Below are positions 1-8,827 of a stretch of DNA of 64,000 nt, piece after piece. Origin of the DNA: Thermosynechococcus sp. HN-54 (lineage in GTDB: Bacteria; Cyanobacteriota; Cyanobacteriia; Thermosynechococcales; Thermosynechococcaceae); contig NZ_CP098039.1 of the NCBI RefSeq assembly GCF_023650955.1, positions 1,240,001 through 1,304,000 on the forward strand. The letters run 5' to 3'. Position 1 is the stretch's first letter. Every line of letters begins with the position of its first letter. Below the pieces are notes generated by a model. That model worked only from the letters and a program-made list of their open reading frames with translations, was not told the origin of the DNA and did no database searches. The position numbers were made by a program, and so were the translations under genes.

Positions 1-57
1 GTACTAGCCACGGGAGAAGGCGATCGCGCATTGCTGCAAGAAATACTAAGCCTTTAG
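1..57 (+). CDS. possible C-terminal end of a gene entering from the left
   Basis: Frame 1 is open from the first base to a TAG at 55-57 and gives 18 residues ending in EILSL. It would converge on the end of the cpc operon. The piece is too short to identify and may be chance. Bases 58-162, up to the cpcG4 stop, show no gene or obvious terminator. Confidence 0.25.
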   Translation, partial: VLATGEGDRALLQEILSL

Positions 58-162
58 GTTGGACACGCAAAAATTCAATAGGGTTCCCAGCAGGAACGAA
101 CGAGAAAAAGCCGCCAGTAAGTTGACCGACGGCTAGATCATTAAAGCATCCTTGAGCGTGAT

Positions 163-951
<789 letters not shown>

Positions 952-1692
952 CTAGCGCAGCGGAAAAGCCGCCGTCGGGTTGATCGACGCCGGTACATTC
1001 GGGCGATCGCGCCGCGTGGTATCGGGGATTTGCACATTGGCCGTGGAGACCGGCTTAAATTGCACAGGCGTCACCTTGACCGATCGTGCCATCTCCAAGA
1101 AATTGCGAATGTCGCCCCACTTGTAGCGACTGTTCTCTAACTTATCGCGCCAGTAGTCACCATAGCGAGGGGTAACCAGATTAAAGGGGCGATCTTTATA
1201 GCGACGACGCTGGTAGGGCACCGTATTATCACCAAAGTTTTGCGTATATTCGTCACTGTCCACAAGGGTATCCACAAATTTTTGCCAACCATCGGTGGCA
1301 ATGCGAATGGACCACGCCAGTTCTTCATCCTTGTTGTAGGGGGCACGCCCAAGGAGCCGCTTCAGAGCAATTTCCACCAAGCGATAGTTGGAGTTCGTCT
1401 CCACCACCAAGCGACGGAATGTCTCGGATTTGGCCAAGCCACGAATAAAATCCCGTACCGAAATGGCACGATTGGCCAGTTGGGACTCTAGATGGGGCTG
1501 GCGGGTACTCTTGAGGACAACGTGCTCGCTAAACACTTGGCGATAGGCGACCCAAATCAGTTCATCAATATCCGACTGATCCACTGCATCCTCAAGGGAA
1601 TAGCGCCAAGGGGTGTCTTCATTGGGCACTTCATAGCCCGGTACCCGCTGATTTTGGGAACTAGGGGCATAGCTCAGCAAGGGAATTGTCAT
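952..1692 (-). CDS. cpcG2: phycobilisome rod-core linker polypeptide CpcG2
   Basis: Second of three tandem rod-core linkers, 246 aa, starting MTIPLLSYAPSSQNQRV. It carries the PBS linker domain ([48 protein letters not shown]) and a short C-terminal region that differs from CpcG1 and CpcG4. It begins 3 bases after the cpcG1 stop, so translation is probably coupled. The C-terminal region of CpcG proteins decides where the linker binds, so the three copies probably anchor different rod positions. No long hydrophobic tail is visible, so this is not the membrane-anchored CpcL type. Confidence 0.92.
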   Translation of the reverse strand: MTIPLLSYAPSSQNQRVPGYEVPNEDTPWRYSLEDAVDQSDIDELIWVAYRQVFSEHVVLKSTRQPHLESQLANRAISVRDFIRGLAKSETFRRLVVETNSNYRLVEIALKRLLGRAPYNKDEELAWSIRIATDGWQKFVDTLVDSDEYTQNFGDNTVPYQRRRYKDRPFNLVTPRYGDYWRDKLENSRYKWGDIRNFLEMARSVKVTPVQFKPVSTANVQIPDTTRRDRPNVPASINPTAAFPLR

Positions 1693-1695
1693 GGC

Positions 1696-2529
1696 TTACA
1701 CCTTTGGTTGAGAGGGCAAATAACGGTAGGGCAAGGCAACGGGCACCGGTTTGACTGGTGTTGGCGGTAGATCGCGCTCTTGGGCGGTGTCGGGAACCGT
1801 AACCAAACTGGAGGTAGCCCGTGCTACATGGCGTTGAGTATCGAGGGTGGGCACCACAATTGAACGCGCCATAGAGAGGAAGTTGGCTGGGATCGCACCG
1901 CGGACAATTTGTTTGTCCAGTGGCCCTGCGGTGTAGTAGCGCACTTGATAGTAAGAACGACCACTGAGGGACATTTCCTTGTTGCGCCAGTAGTCGCTGT
2001 AGCGGGGATTAACGAGGTTAAAAGGACGCGCCATGCGCCGCCGCCGTTGGTAGGGGACAATATCGGCACCAAAGTTTTGCTGGTACTCGTCGCTGTCCAC
2101 TAAGGCATCAATAAATCCTTCTAGGCCACGGGTAGCTAGAATAATTGACCAAGCAATTTGCTCCTGCTGACCATAGGTGGGGCGACCAAGGAATCGCTTG
2201 AAGGAGACATCCACGAGGCGGTAATTGGAGTTAACGGCTGCCACTTGCTCGCGATAGACCTCGGACTTACCCAAGCCACGGATAAAATCCTGTACGGAAA
2301 TGGCACGATTGCGCAGTTGGGATTCTAGGAAGGGCTGACGGTAGGAGGCCAAAATCAGGTGCTCACTGAAAATTTGGCGATAGGCTGCCCAAATCAGGGC
2401 ATCCACGTCTGCAGCATCGGTGGCATCGGTGAGGCGGTAGATGACGGGATCATCCTCGGCGGGGACTTCATAACTGACCACCCGCTGGTTAAGGGTTCTG
2501 GGCTTCACAGCCAGCAAGGGTAACGACAT
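1696..2529 (-). CDS. cpcG1: phycobilisome rod-core linker polypeptide CpcG1
   Basis: First and longest of the three tandem rod-core linkers, 277 aa. The PBS linker domain spans about residues 15-190 (LESQLRNR, ISVQDFIRGLGKSE, VPYQRRR, FNLVNPRYSDYWRNK). A longer C-terminal arm rich in Pro and Val ends in YLPSQPKV. A stretch before the ATG resembling AAGGAT/GGAAAG can serve as ribosome binding site. The gene lies 15 bases after cpcF. The product joins phycocyanin rods to the allophycocyanin core on the stromal face of thylakoids. Confidence 0.92.
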   Translation of the reverse strand: MSLPLLAVKPRTLNQRVVSYEVPAEDDPVIYRLTDATDAADVDALIWAAYRQIFSEHLILASYRQPFLESQLRNRAISVQDFIRGLGKSEVYREQVAAVNSNYRLVDVSFKRFLGRPTYGQQEQIAWSIILATRGLEGFIDALVDSDEYQQNFGADIVPYQRRRRMARPFNLVNPRYSDYWRNKEMSLSGRSYYQVRYYTAGPLDKQIVRGAIPANFLSMARSIVVPTLDTQRHVARATSSLVTVPDTAQERDLPPTPVKPVPVALPYRYLPSQPKV

Positions 2530-2544
2530 AACTTTCCAATCCTT

Positions 2545-3186
2545 TTAGGTGTGCATGGACAGAGAGTCCCTCTGGAGGGTAAGTTGACAACGGGAACGCA
2601 CAACAATGTCGGGGTCGTGATCGCTCAAATGATTGAGGAGTAAACGCACAGCGTCCCTAATGGAGCGGGCAGCCGCCTGCTGATGCAGATGATCAAGGGC
2701 AACGCCAACGGCATAGCGAACCGCCCAATCTGCTGCTTCACTATTGCGCTGGAGAACCGCCAGTGCTTCCCTGAGTTGAGCCTCTCTTTCAGTCTCCTGC
2801 GGGATTAACTGCCAACGGAGGGTTCCCAACGCTTTTGTGGCAGCCCGGCGGACACTGGGGGCAAAATCGGACTGGGCAGCAGCAAGGAGAACGTGCAGAG
2901 CTGCTGGATGACCAATGGTACCCAAGATGCGCACTTCATAGGCGCGGGCACCATAGTTGTACTCATCCAACTGTGCCAAAAGTGGCTCCACCACTGCATC
3001 CCCAAGGGCGATGAGACCGACTACGGCAGCCTGAGCAGCCGCAGGATTGTTGTACCCCAACACCGCAATCAGCGTCGGAATAGCAGCAGTATCTTTTTGC
3101 TGAGCTAGCTGAGTTACTGCCTCCTGCAATGCCGCAGCGGAGGTGGCCGTCTCAACAGCTTGGATATAGGGAAGGAGATCACTCAC
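2545..3186 (-). CDS. cpcF: phycocyanin alpha-subunit phycocyanobilin lyase, CpcF subunit
   Basis: 213 aa. With CpcE it forms the heterodimeric lyase that attaches phycocyanobilin to Cys84 of CpcA. The protein is built of HEAT-like/PBS lyase repeats, seen as alternating segments such as AIPTLIAVLGYNNPAAAQAA and AVRYAVGVALDHL. Its ATG overlaps the cpcE stop by four bases (ATGA), the usual arrangement for a 1:1 subunit pair. No catalytic residue can be read from the sequence; function rests on family and operon position. Confidence 0.93.
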   Translation of the reverse strand: MSDLLPYIQAVETATSAAALQEAVTQLAQQKDTAAIPTLIAVLGYNNPAAAQAAVVGLIALGDAVVEPLLAQLDEYNYGARAYEVRILGTIGHPAALHVLLAAAQSDFAPSVRRAATKALGTLRWQLIPQETEREAQLREALAVLQRNSEAADWAVRYAVGVALDHLHQQAAARSIRDAVRLLLNHLSDHDPDIVVRSRCQLTLQRDSLSMHT

Positions 3187-3998
3187 AGCAGTTGATCCAA
3201 TCCTTGAAAGAGGGAGAGGGTCTGGTCTAGGGGAACTGCCTGACGCAGTTGCTTGCTTAGGATGCCGTGGAGGGCAATGAGCTTGAAGCTAGCCTCAACA
3301 CCCGCCTGTAAAATCGCCTCTGCTGCTGGTAAATACCCCATTGCTCCTAAATCGAGCAGTGCGGTGCGCCGCAGCTGCACATCCTCACTGTTGAGGGCGG
3401 CTAGCAGGCGATCGCCATACACCGCCGCACCCGTGAGCTGAAAGAGTGCCCGCGCAGCGGCAAACTGTACCCGCGGCATTTCATGGGTCAAGAATGGCTC
3501 AATCAGGGCAATCGCCTCTGTGGCACCCAGTTGACCAAGGCTTTCAATGACGGCCTCCACTGGTTGCACAAGATGGGGACGACCGGGGACTAGCCGCGCC
3601 ATCGCCACACCCCCTTCCAAGAGCGCTTGTAGGGGAGCGATCGCCTGAGGATCTCCCAATTGACCGAGGGCAATGGCAGCTGCCTCCCGCACATAAAAAT
3701 CCTCGCAGCGCAAGCACTCGATGAGGGCAGGCACCGCTTGGCGATCGCCCAATTTCCCCAACGCCCGCGCCGCATTCCGCCGCAGGGGATAGCCCCCCAG
3801 TTCCGTGCGATCGGTCTCATCCGCCAAAGCAGCAATCAAAGCGACGACAATGGCCTGCCGCTCTGCCACCGTTGCTGTTTCTAGACCAAACTTGCCCAGC
3901 CACCACGCCGCATAGTAGCGGAGACTAGTATCCGTCCCCTGAAGCTGCGCCAGCATTTGGGGAACCGTAAGCTGTACCGGTTCAGAGACCGCCGTCAT
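3183..3998 (-). CDS. cpcE: phycocyanin alpha-subunit phycocyanobilin lyase, CpcE subunit
   Basis: Partner of CpcF in bilin attachment to CpcA. It has HEAT-like/PBS lyase repeats throughout, for example LRRNAARALGKLGDRQAVPAL and VREAAAIALGQLGDPQAI. The frame is open to 4091, inside cpcD, but the ATG at 3998 has a strong AGGAGAG ribosome binding site and gives 271 aa starting MTAVSEPVQL. An ATG at 4013 is the alternative. It lies 22 bases after the cpcD stop and overlaps cpcF by four bases. Confidence 0.92.
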   Translation of the reverse strand: MTAVSEPVQLTVPQMLAQLQGTDTSLRYYAAWWLGKFGLETATVAERQAIVVALIAALADETDRTELGGYPLRRNAARALGKLGDRQAVPALIECLRCEDFYVREAAAIALGQLGDPQAIAPLQALLEGGVAMARLVPGRPHLVQPVEAVIESLGQLGATEAIALIEPFLTHEMPRVQFAAARALFQLTGAAVYGDRLLAALNSEDVQLRRTALLDLGAMGYLPAAEAILQAGVEASFKLIALHGILSKQLRQAVPLDQTLSLFQGLDQLL

Positions 3999-4020
3999 TC
4001 CCTCTCCTGACATCAGCCAC

Positions 4021-4257
4021 TTAGGAGGCGACCACTGGGGTAATGGAAATGATTTTGCCCCCCATGCGGGTAATGCGCTGCATCTCTTCATTCATGCGGT
4101 TGTAGGGCACCATAATAAAGGTGCTACCGCTGCGCCGAATCGGAAACCCCATTTTGTCGGTTTCTTCGTTTTGACGCAGACCCACAACCTCGTAGCGGAA
4201 AACGCGAGCGCCGGAGGGGCTAAGGGCAGCACTTCCAGACGCAGTTTGACCAAACAT
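4021..4257 (-). CDS. cpcD: phycocyanin rod-terminating linker CpcD
   Basis: Small 78-aa capping linker that ends phycocyanin rods at the core-distal side. The whole protein is a CpcD domain: FRYEVVGLRQNEE, then a middle FIMVPYNRMNEEMQRI and GGKIISITPV. The same domain occurs at the C-terminus of CpcC, the neighbour upstream. Length is typical of the family. Confidence 0.93.
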   Translation of the reverse strand: MFGQTASGSAALSPSGARVFRYEVVGLRQNEETDKMGFPIRRSGSTFIMVPYNRMNEEMQRITRMGGKIISITPVVAS

Positions 4258-4300
4258 GACACCTGACTCCCAATCTCAAAAGGACGCTAAACAAAGATTC

Positions 4301-5164
4301 CTAGGCAGGATTGACACTGACAATGCGAGCACCCGTGCGCTGAAGCTGCTGCATTTTGCTCGACAGTTGCTCATAGGGCACCAAAAAGGCGGTACTGCTG
4401 CGGCGTACTCCCGGATAGCCCGGTTGGCGAATGCCCGCCACTTCAATGCGATAGACACGGCCACTTTCACCAAAGGAACCGCCCAAGCAAGCCCGTGGGG
4501 GAACATCGGCACTGGGGGTGTAGTAGGCAAAGGCCGTATCGCTACTCGAAGGCGGCACCACCGTATTGGGACTGTTGGTGGCCAGATCCCGCGCTAAACG
4601 GGACATGCTGCCTTCTGCTTGGGCGCGATCGCTATTGGCATAACCGCGATAAAGGCGAAACATGCGGTTAAAGCCGACGGTTTTTTGACCCGGCTGCGTA
4701 TTAAAGCCGCGATAGTAGGGCACCACCCAATCCCCAAAGCTGTCGGTGTATTCGGGGGAATCAATGTAGGAGTCAATGTCGGCATCAAAGCCCTCATTTT
4801 CGTAGAGATCCAAGTGGAAGATCACTTCCGACTCATCGTAGGGTGCTCGCCCTAGCAAATGCTTATAGTTCAGTTCAATGACACGGGTTTGAAAATTGCC
4901 GTAGAGAAACTTCTCTTTGTATAGTTCCGACTTGGCCACTGCGCGCACGAACTCCCGCACGGTAATTTTGCCGTTGCGCAACAGTGACTCCGCACTCACC
5001 AAACGCTCCGATGCCATGACGTAGTCATTGCCCAAGACTTGACGGTAAACGGCACGGATGACAGTCTCTAGATCTTCCTCGCTCCAGTTGGCACGCAGCT
5101 CCACCCGCGGAGCATCACTGAAGGCGGAGGTACCCAAGCGCGAAGCAGCAGCAGTAATAGCCAC
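4301..5164 (-). CDS. cpcC: phycocyanin-associated rod linker CpcC
   Basis: 287-aa rod linker. The N-terminal PBS linker domain (about residues 20-160, with [32 protein letters not shown] and VVPYYRGF) is followed by a flexible segment and a C-terminal CpcD-like domain from about residue 230 ([20 protein letters not shown], then FLVPYEQL). The start is a GTG at 5164 with TAGGAG upstream, giving (M)[20 protein letters not shown], the conserved N-terminus. An ATG further upstream would add an atypical extension. A hairpin lies between cpcA and this gene, which probably lowers linker expression relative to CpcA/CpcB. Confidence 0.94.
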   Translation of the reverse strand: MAITAAASRLGTSAFSDAPRVELRANWSEEDLETVIRAVYRQVLGNDYVMASERLVSAESLLRNGKITVREFVRAVAKSELYKEKFLYGNFQTRVIELNYKHLLGRAPYDESEVIFHLDLYENEGFDADIDSYIDSPEYTDSFGDWVVPYYRGFNTQPGQKTVGFNRMFRLYRGYANSDRAQAEGSMSRLARDLATNSPNTVVPPSSSDTAFAYYTPSADVPPRACLGGSFGESGRVYRIEVAGIRQPGYPGVRRSSTAFLVPYEQLSSKMQQLQRTGARIVSVNPA

Positions 5165-5198
5165 GGTACAAACTCCTAAATATCGAGGGTACAAACAA

Positions 5199-5259
5199 GC
5201 CCGGTGTTGTAAACAAAGGGTCAGCCCAACGCCGACAACATCTGCTTACCTCACCGGGC
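5199..5259 (-). promoter_or_regulatory. cpcA-cpcC intercistronic hairpin
   Basis: Perfect 8-base inverted repeat GCCCGGTG (5199-5206) and CACCGGGC (5252-5259), with further complementarity just inside (TTGT/ACAA). It sits in the 113-base gap between the cpcA stop and the cpcC GTG. No T-run follows, so it looks like a processing or stability element, or a leaky stop, rather than a full terminator. Confidence 0.6.
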
Positions 5260-5277
5260 AACGAAGGGAAACGCCTA

Positions 5278-5766
5278 TTAGCTGAGGGCGTTAATGGCGT
5301 AGTCGATGTAGGCGTTGGCTTCCACCGCAGCTTGGCCCGTCAAGCCATGGTTGGCTTTGATATATTTCAGAGCTTCGATGTACCAGCTTGGCGACAGGTC
5401 AAACGTGCTGTTGATTTCAGACAAGCCGGCAATGAGGTACTCATCCATTGGACCGGTGCCACCCGCAACGAGGCAGTAGGTCACCATCCGCAGGTAGTAG
5501 CCGATGTCACGGGCGCACTTGGCTTTCCCTTCGGGGGTTGAGGCATACTGAGAGCCTTGCATGGTGGTGGTGTAGGGGAATTTTTGATACACTGCTTGGG
5601 CTGCGCCGTCAATCAGGCTCTGAGCATTGTTGGTCAGGGCGCGAGCAGCTTCCATGCTGGCCACAGCGCGCTTGAAGCGACCGTCAACCGCTTGCAGTTC
5701 GGTGTTGCTGAGGAAACGACCTTGGGTATCGGCGGCGGCAATGGCTTCAGTAATCGGCGTTTTCAT
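5278..5766 (-). CDS. cpcA: C-phycocyanin alpha subunit
   Basis: 162-aa light-harvesting biliprotein forming (alpha-beta) hexamers in phycobilisome rods. The globin-like fold sequence is full length, starting [20 protein letters not shown] and ending [10 protein letters not shown]. The bilin attachment cysteine is in [20 protein letters not shown] (Cys84 by family numbering) and is modified by CpcE/CpcF. It lies 68 bases downstream of cpcB. Confidence 0.98.
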
Positions 5767-5834
5767 GGATAAAATATCTCCCTAAAAAATGTGTGTGTTC
5801 AGAACGGTCAAAGTTAGAGAACGTCAAAGGTACC

Positions 5835-6353
5835 TTAGGCAACAGCGGCAGCAGCACGATCAAAGTAGCCAGCGATTTCGGACATCAGGGCGCTGCAATC
5901 GCCAGGGGTGATGCCATTGGGATCATTGGCGATCGCGATCGCGGCATCTTTCATTTTTTGGATGGCCACAGCCACGGAGGAGCCGGGGGTACCAAGGGCT
6001 TGGTAGGTTTCCCGCAGACCGTTCAAGCAGCGATCATCGAGCACGCTGGAGTCACCAGCCAAAATGGCGTAGGTCACATAGCGCAAGATGATTTCCATGT
6101 CGCGCAGGCAAGCAGCCATACGACGGTTGGTGTAAGCATTCCCACCGGGTTGGATCAGTTGGGGTTGCTCTGCAAAGAGGGCACGAGCAGCGTTAGCAAC
6201 GATCGTGGAGGCATTGCTGGTGATGCGGTTGACGGCATCCAGACGCTTGTTGCCTTCTTTCACCAAGTTGGACAGGGCATCGAACTGGGCGTTGGTGAGG
6301 AATTCACCCCGGGCATCGGCCTGAGCGACAACTTTGGCAAATGCATCTAGCAT
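5835..6353 (-). CDS. cpcB: C-phycocyanin beta subunit
   Basis: 172-aa biliprotein, first gene of the cpc operon. Both bilin-binding cysteines are present, in [17 protein letters not shown] (Cys82) and [10 protein letters not shown] (Cys153). The asparagine methylated in this family lies in the GGNAYTNRR block. A strong AAGGAG ribosome binding site precedes the ATG. A HIP1-rich stretch (5930-5943) lies within the coding region without disrupting it. Confidence 0.98.
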
Positions 6354-6640
6354 GGATCAATTCTCCTTAAAGGTTGTTAAAGAAGTGAGACCTTCTTGAC
6401 ATTCCTGCCCACAGAGATAACGCAGGATTCTTAGGGGGCTGATCAGCAACTCCCTAAAGGCTGTGCCAAGCAACCTTAGAGCGACCAAGCTGATCCTTGG
6501 TGTGTTTTTTAAGAAACGTGCAACGCTCTTGGGCGTGCCGGAAAGGTCTAACACTCACTGATGGCTTGTTCCGCAAAGGGGCTAGGGAAACAACAGCCGT
6601 GTTGTTAAACCCTTCAGGTATTTCTTATACAATGCGGTGG
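6354..6640 (-). promoter_or_regulatory. cpc operon promoter and long structured leader
   Basis: The best minus-strand promoter upstream of cpcB is an extended -10, TTG followed by TATAAG (+ coordinates 6624-6632), with a poor -35 (GAAACA, 6647-6652). This would give a leader of about 260 bases. The leader contains two inverted repeats: TTAGGG/CCCTAA (6431-6436 and 6452-6457) enclosing the palindrome GCTGATCAGC, and CCAAG/CTTGG (6485-6489 and 6496-6500). The transcription start is predicted by eye only. Confidence 0.45.
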
Positions 6641-6731
6641 GAAACCTGTTTCGCCGTAGTTATTAATTTGTAAAATACTTTTGTGAGATAAATTAAGGTT
6701 CTAGCGATCGCCATAAAATAGGTGCCATTTG

Positions 6732-6762
6732 TCCTAAGTTTTTCCTAAGTTTCGTGAAGTTT
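6732..6762 (+). promoter_or_regulatory. tandem 11-bp-period direct repeats upstream of the UDG gene
   Basis: TCCTAAGTT occurs at 6732-6740 and again at 6743-6751, followed by a weaker copy TGAAGTTT at 6755-6762. The exact 11-base spacing is the pattern of OmpR/PhoB-class response-regulator boxes. The repeats end 33 bases before the UDG ATG and are about 380 bases from cpcB, so they may serve either gene. No perfect match to a named box was seen. Confidence 0.35.
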
Positions 6763-6795
6763 CTTTAACATTGTTCTCAGGAAGTTACGATCTGC

Positions 6796-7503
6796 ATGAG
6801 TGAGCCGCTGCAATTCAGCTTATTTGACGCCCCCACCGAGGCCGAACCTGCACCAGCGACGCCCCTTGATGCTGCCACCTATGATCAAATTCCGCTGCGG
6901 GCTGAGGTGCCCATTCCTGCCGGCACTTACCGTGACTTGGAAGCCTTAGCGCAGCATTGTCAGCAGTGTCAACGCTGTGGCTTAGCGGCCACGCGTACCC
7001 ATGTGGTGGTCAGCCGTGGTAATCCCGCTGCCAAGCTGATGATTATTGGTGAAGGACCGGGTCAAGCAGAGGATGAAAGTGGCCGTCCCTTTGTTGGTAA
7101 GGCGGGGCAACTCCTCGATAAAATTCTTGCTTCGGTCAATCTCGACAGTGAGCGGGATGCCTATATTTGCAACATTGTGAAGTGTCGCCCCCCTGGCAAC
7201 CGTGTGCCAACACCAGTGGAAGCAGCGGCCTGTTTGCCCTACCTTTTAGAGCAGATTCGCTTGGTCAATCCCCGCATTATTCTGCTGGCGGGGGCAACGG
7301 CTGTATCCGGATTGCTGAAAGATAATCGCGGGATTACTAAAATTCGTGGCCAGTGGATTGAATGGCAGGGACGCTGGTGTATGCCGATTTTTCATCCTGC
7401 CTATCTGTTGCGGAATAGCTCGCGGGCGCCCGGCAGTCCCAAGTGGTTAACGTGGCAGGACATGCAAGCCGTGCGCGATCGCCTGCGCCAACTGGATTCT
7501 TAG
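6796..7503 (+). CDS. family 4 (Fe-S) uracil-DNA glycosylase
   Basis: 235 aa. Removes uracil from DNA in base excision repair. The catalytic motif GEGPG is at residues 85-89 and HPAYLLRN at 200-207. Four cysteines expected to hold a 4Fe-4S cluster are present: C58-x2-C61, C130 and C146. The first 50 residues are a Pro/Ala-rich extension beginning MSEPLQFSLFD. The gene diverges from the cpc operon, sharing a 442-base intergenic region, and converges on the PadR-type gene with one base between the stops. Family 4 enzymes are common in thermophiles. Confidence 0.9.
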   Translation: MSEPLQFSLFDAPTEAEPAPATPLDAATYDQIPLRAEVPIPAGTYRDLEALAQHCQQCQRCGLAATRTHVVVSRGNPAAKLMIIGEGPGQAEDESGRPFVGKAGQLLDKILASVNLDSERDAYICNIVKCRPPGNRVPTPVEAAACLPYLLEQIRLVNPRIILLAGATAVSGLLKDNRGITKIRGQWIEWQGRWCMPIFHPAYLLRNSSRAPGSPKWLTWQDMQAVRDRLRQLDS

Positions 7504-7504
7504 A

Positions 7505-7864
7505 TTATTCCTGACGGTGGGGATGTTCCTGCAAATAGCGTAGCCAAAGCTCCGAAAGTTCCCGCGCCTGTTGCTCCTTTTCGCCAACAATGTGGTACAT
7601 CCGCCGCGGCCGACCGCGACCTTCCACCTTCTTCCAATAACCATCAATAATCCCCTCATCCTCGAGGAATTTGAGGGCGCTGTAAAGAACCGTATCGGAA
7701 AGACGGTAAAGGGGATATTCATTTTCAATGGCTTGAATCAGCGCCGTGCCATAGGAGTCCCCCTTTTCCACAAGGGTATAGAGCACATAGCACACCGCAA
7801 CTTCCTTGCTCAGGTAAACGGGCGGTGGCTGGCGGAAAAAGGTGTAGATATCTTCCAGTTTCAT
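7505..7864 (-). CDS. PadR-family winged-helix transcriptional regulator
   Basis: 119 aa. The winged helix spans about residues 20-95, with AVCYVLYTLVEKGDSYGTALIQ, the recognition-helix region RLSDTVLYSALKFLEDEGIIDGYW and the wing VEGRGRPRRMYHI. Small stand-alone PadR proteins of this shape include Pex, the circadian period-extender of Synechococcus elongatus that represses kaiA. The resemblance is suggestive, but I cannot confirm orthology without an alignment. Any target is unknown. Confidence 0.8.
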   Translation of the reverse strand: MKLEDIYTFFRQPPPVYLSKEVAVCYVLYTLVEKGDSYGTALIQAIENEYPLYRLSDTVLYSALKFLEDEGIIDGYWKKVEGRGRPRRMYHIVGEKEQQARELSELWLRYLQEHPHRQE

Positions 7865-7885
7865 AACCTTATCCTCAGCAATGGG

Positions 7886-8277
7886 CTACTGCTGATACAT
7901 TGACTCCCCAAAATTCCTCAAATCGTGGAAGGGTCTGGATTCAACTCTGTTGCTCCAAAAGATAGGAAACACAAATACTCCCCCCTTAATGTCAGCACTT
8001 TCCTCTGGCCTCATATAGCGCATGAAAGTCACTAAGTATTTATCGCTACCAAGACTACAATATTGTCTTGCAGCCCTTTTCTGAAATATGGGATAGATAA
8101 AGAAGAAACAATCCTCTCCCGTATCGGCTTTCACGATTTTAAGCGTGTGCCATCCTTGTGAAAAGGGCTTTACTTCTGATTTTAGGAAGTTTGAGAGAAA
8201 AGTGTTCCTTGCATCATAATTCCGCAGTCAGCAAAAATCAAGTCATTGACTTGTTGCAAATTGATTTCAAGGGTCAT
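7886..8277 (-). pseudogene. small unknown gene interrupted by a frameshift
   Basis: An ATG at 8277 overlaps the end of the RNA-ligase-like gene by 11 bases, as in translational coupling. It reads MTLEINLQQVNDLIFADCG and stops at 8182-8184 after 31 residues. The -1 frame is open through the same point and continues for about 100 residues (LKSEVKPFSQGWHTLKIV, then DCFFFIYPIFQKRA, ending FGESMYQQ at 7886). Joining the two frames near 8183-8188 gives one protein of about 127 aa. No family is recognised. The shift point lacks a canonical slippery heptamer, so decay or sequencing error is more likely than programmed frameshifting. Confidence 0.5.
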
Positions 8278-8827
8278 CAGGGGCAAGATTTCTTAACAAA
8301 AATTCACGATAGATCTGCCAGCGTCGGCCATTGTGCACCAACAGTGTTAGGTGGGATATCCAACAGCGAGCCGCAAAGGATTGTTCTTGAAAGTCTCCCC
8401 AAGCGTGGCGAAAGTTTTCCTTGGTTAAATCGCGAAAGGCGATCGTCATGTGGGGAGTAAAGGGATGGCGTTGCGTAGGGGGGAGGTTCAGGGGCTTCGC
8501 TACGTCTTTGACAAGCTGTGCTTGTAGTGTCTTTAGGGCTGGAGTGGGTGCTACGTGAATATAAATGACTCGCGGCACAAAGGCGGCAAAACCATCGAGG
8601 ATCAACTCCACTGGAGCAGCTTGGTGGCAAAAGGTGTCTAGGGCTTGCTCCAGATCTGCGACCGCTGCATCTGGCCACCAAAAGGGAGGATAGAGGGTGA
8701 CGTGGGGGGGAGAGCGCAACGCCGCTTGGCTCTGATAGCAATCGCAACAATACTGCTTAAGGCGGGTGACTTCAGCCTGAATGTCAGCATTGGGCAACAA
8801 AGCCATAAAATAATGCCGCCGGTTCAT
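8267..8827 (-). CDS. 2'-5' RNA ligase / cyclic phosphodiesterase superfamily protein
   Basis: 186 aa with two HxT motifs typical of the 2H phosphoesterase superfamily: HVTLYPPF in the N-terminal half and HMTIAFRD in the C-terminal half. Members act on 2'-5' or cyclic phosphate bonds in RNA; the true substrate here is unknown. The start at 8827 (MNRRHYFMALLP) overlaps the upstream methyltransferase stop as TAATG, so the two are co-translated. The frame is open further upstream, but the overlap supports this start. Confidence 0.8.
   Translation of the reverse strand: MNRRHYFMALLPNADIQAEVTRLKQYCCDCYQSQAALRSPPHVTLYPPFWWPDAAVADLEQALDTFCHQAAPVELILDGFAAFVPRVIYIHVAPTPALKTLQAQLVKDVAKPLNLPPTQRHPFTPHMTIAFRDLTKENFRHAWGDFQEQSFAARCWISHLTLLVHNGRRWQIYREFLLRNLAPDDP

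Noticed and set aside
5793-6350. 185-codon open frame antisense to cpcB
   Set aside because: It mirrors cpcB codon bias, has low-complexity Gly/His content and no ribosome binding site; cpcB is certain.
6654-6685. HLR1 site in the cpc promoter region (TTTACAAA)
   Set aside because: Only one half site is present; the second half reads AATAACTA.
8175-8195. Programmed -1 frameshifting in the small gene after the RNA-ligase-like gene
   Set aside because: No X-XXY-YYZ slippery heptamer or downstream stem was seen, so a disabling mutation is the simpler view.
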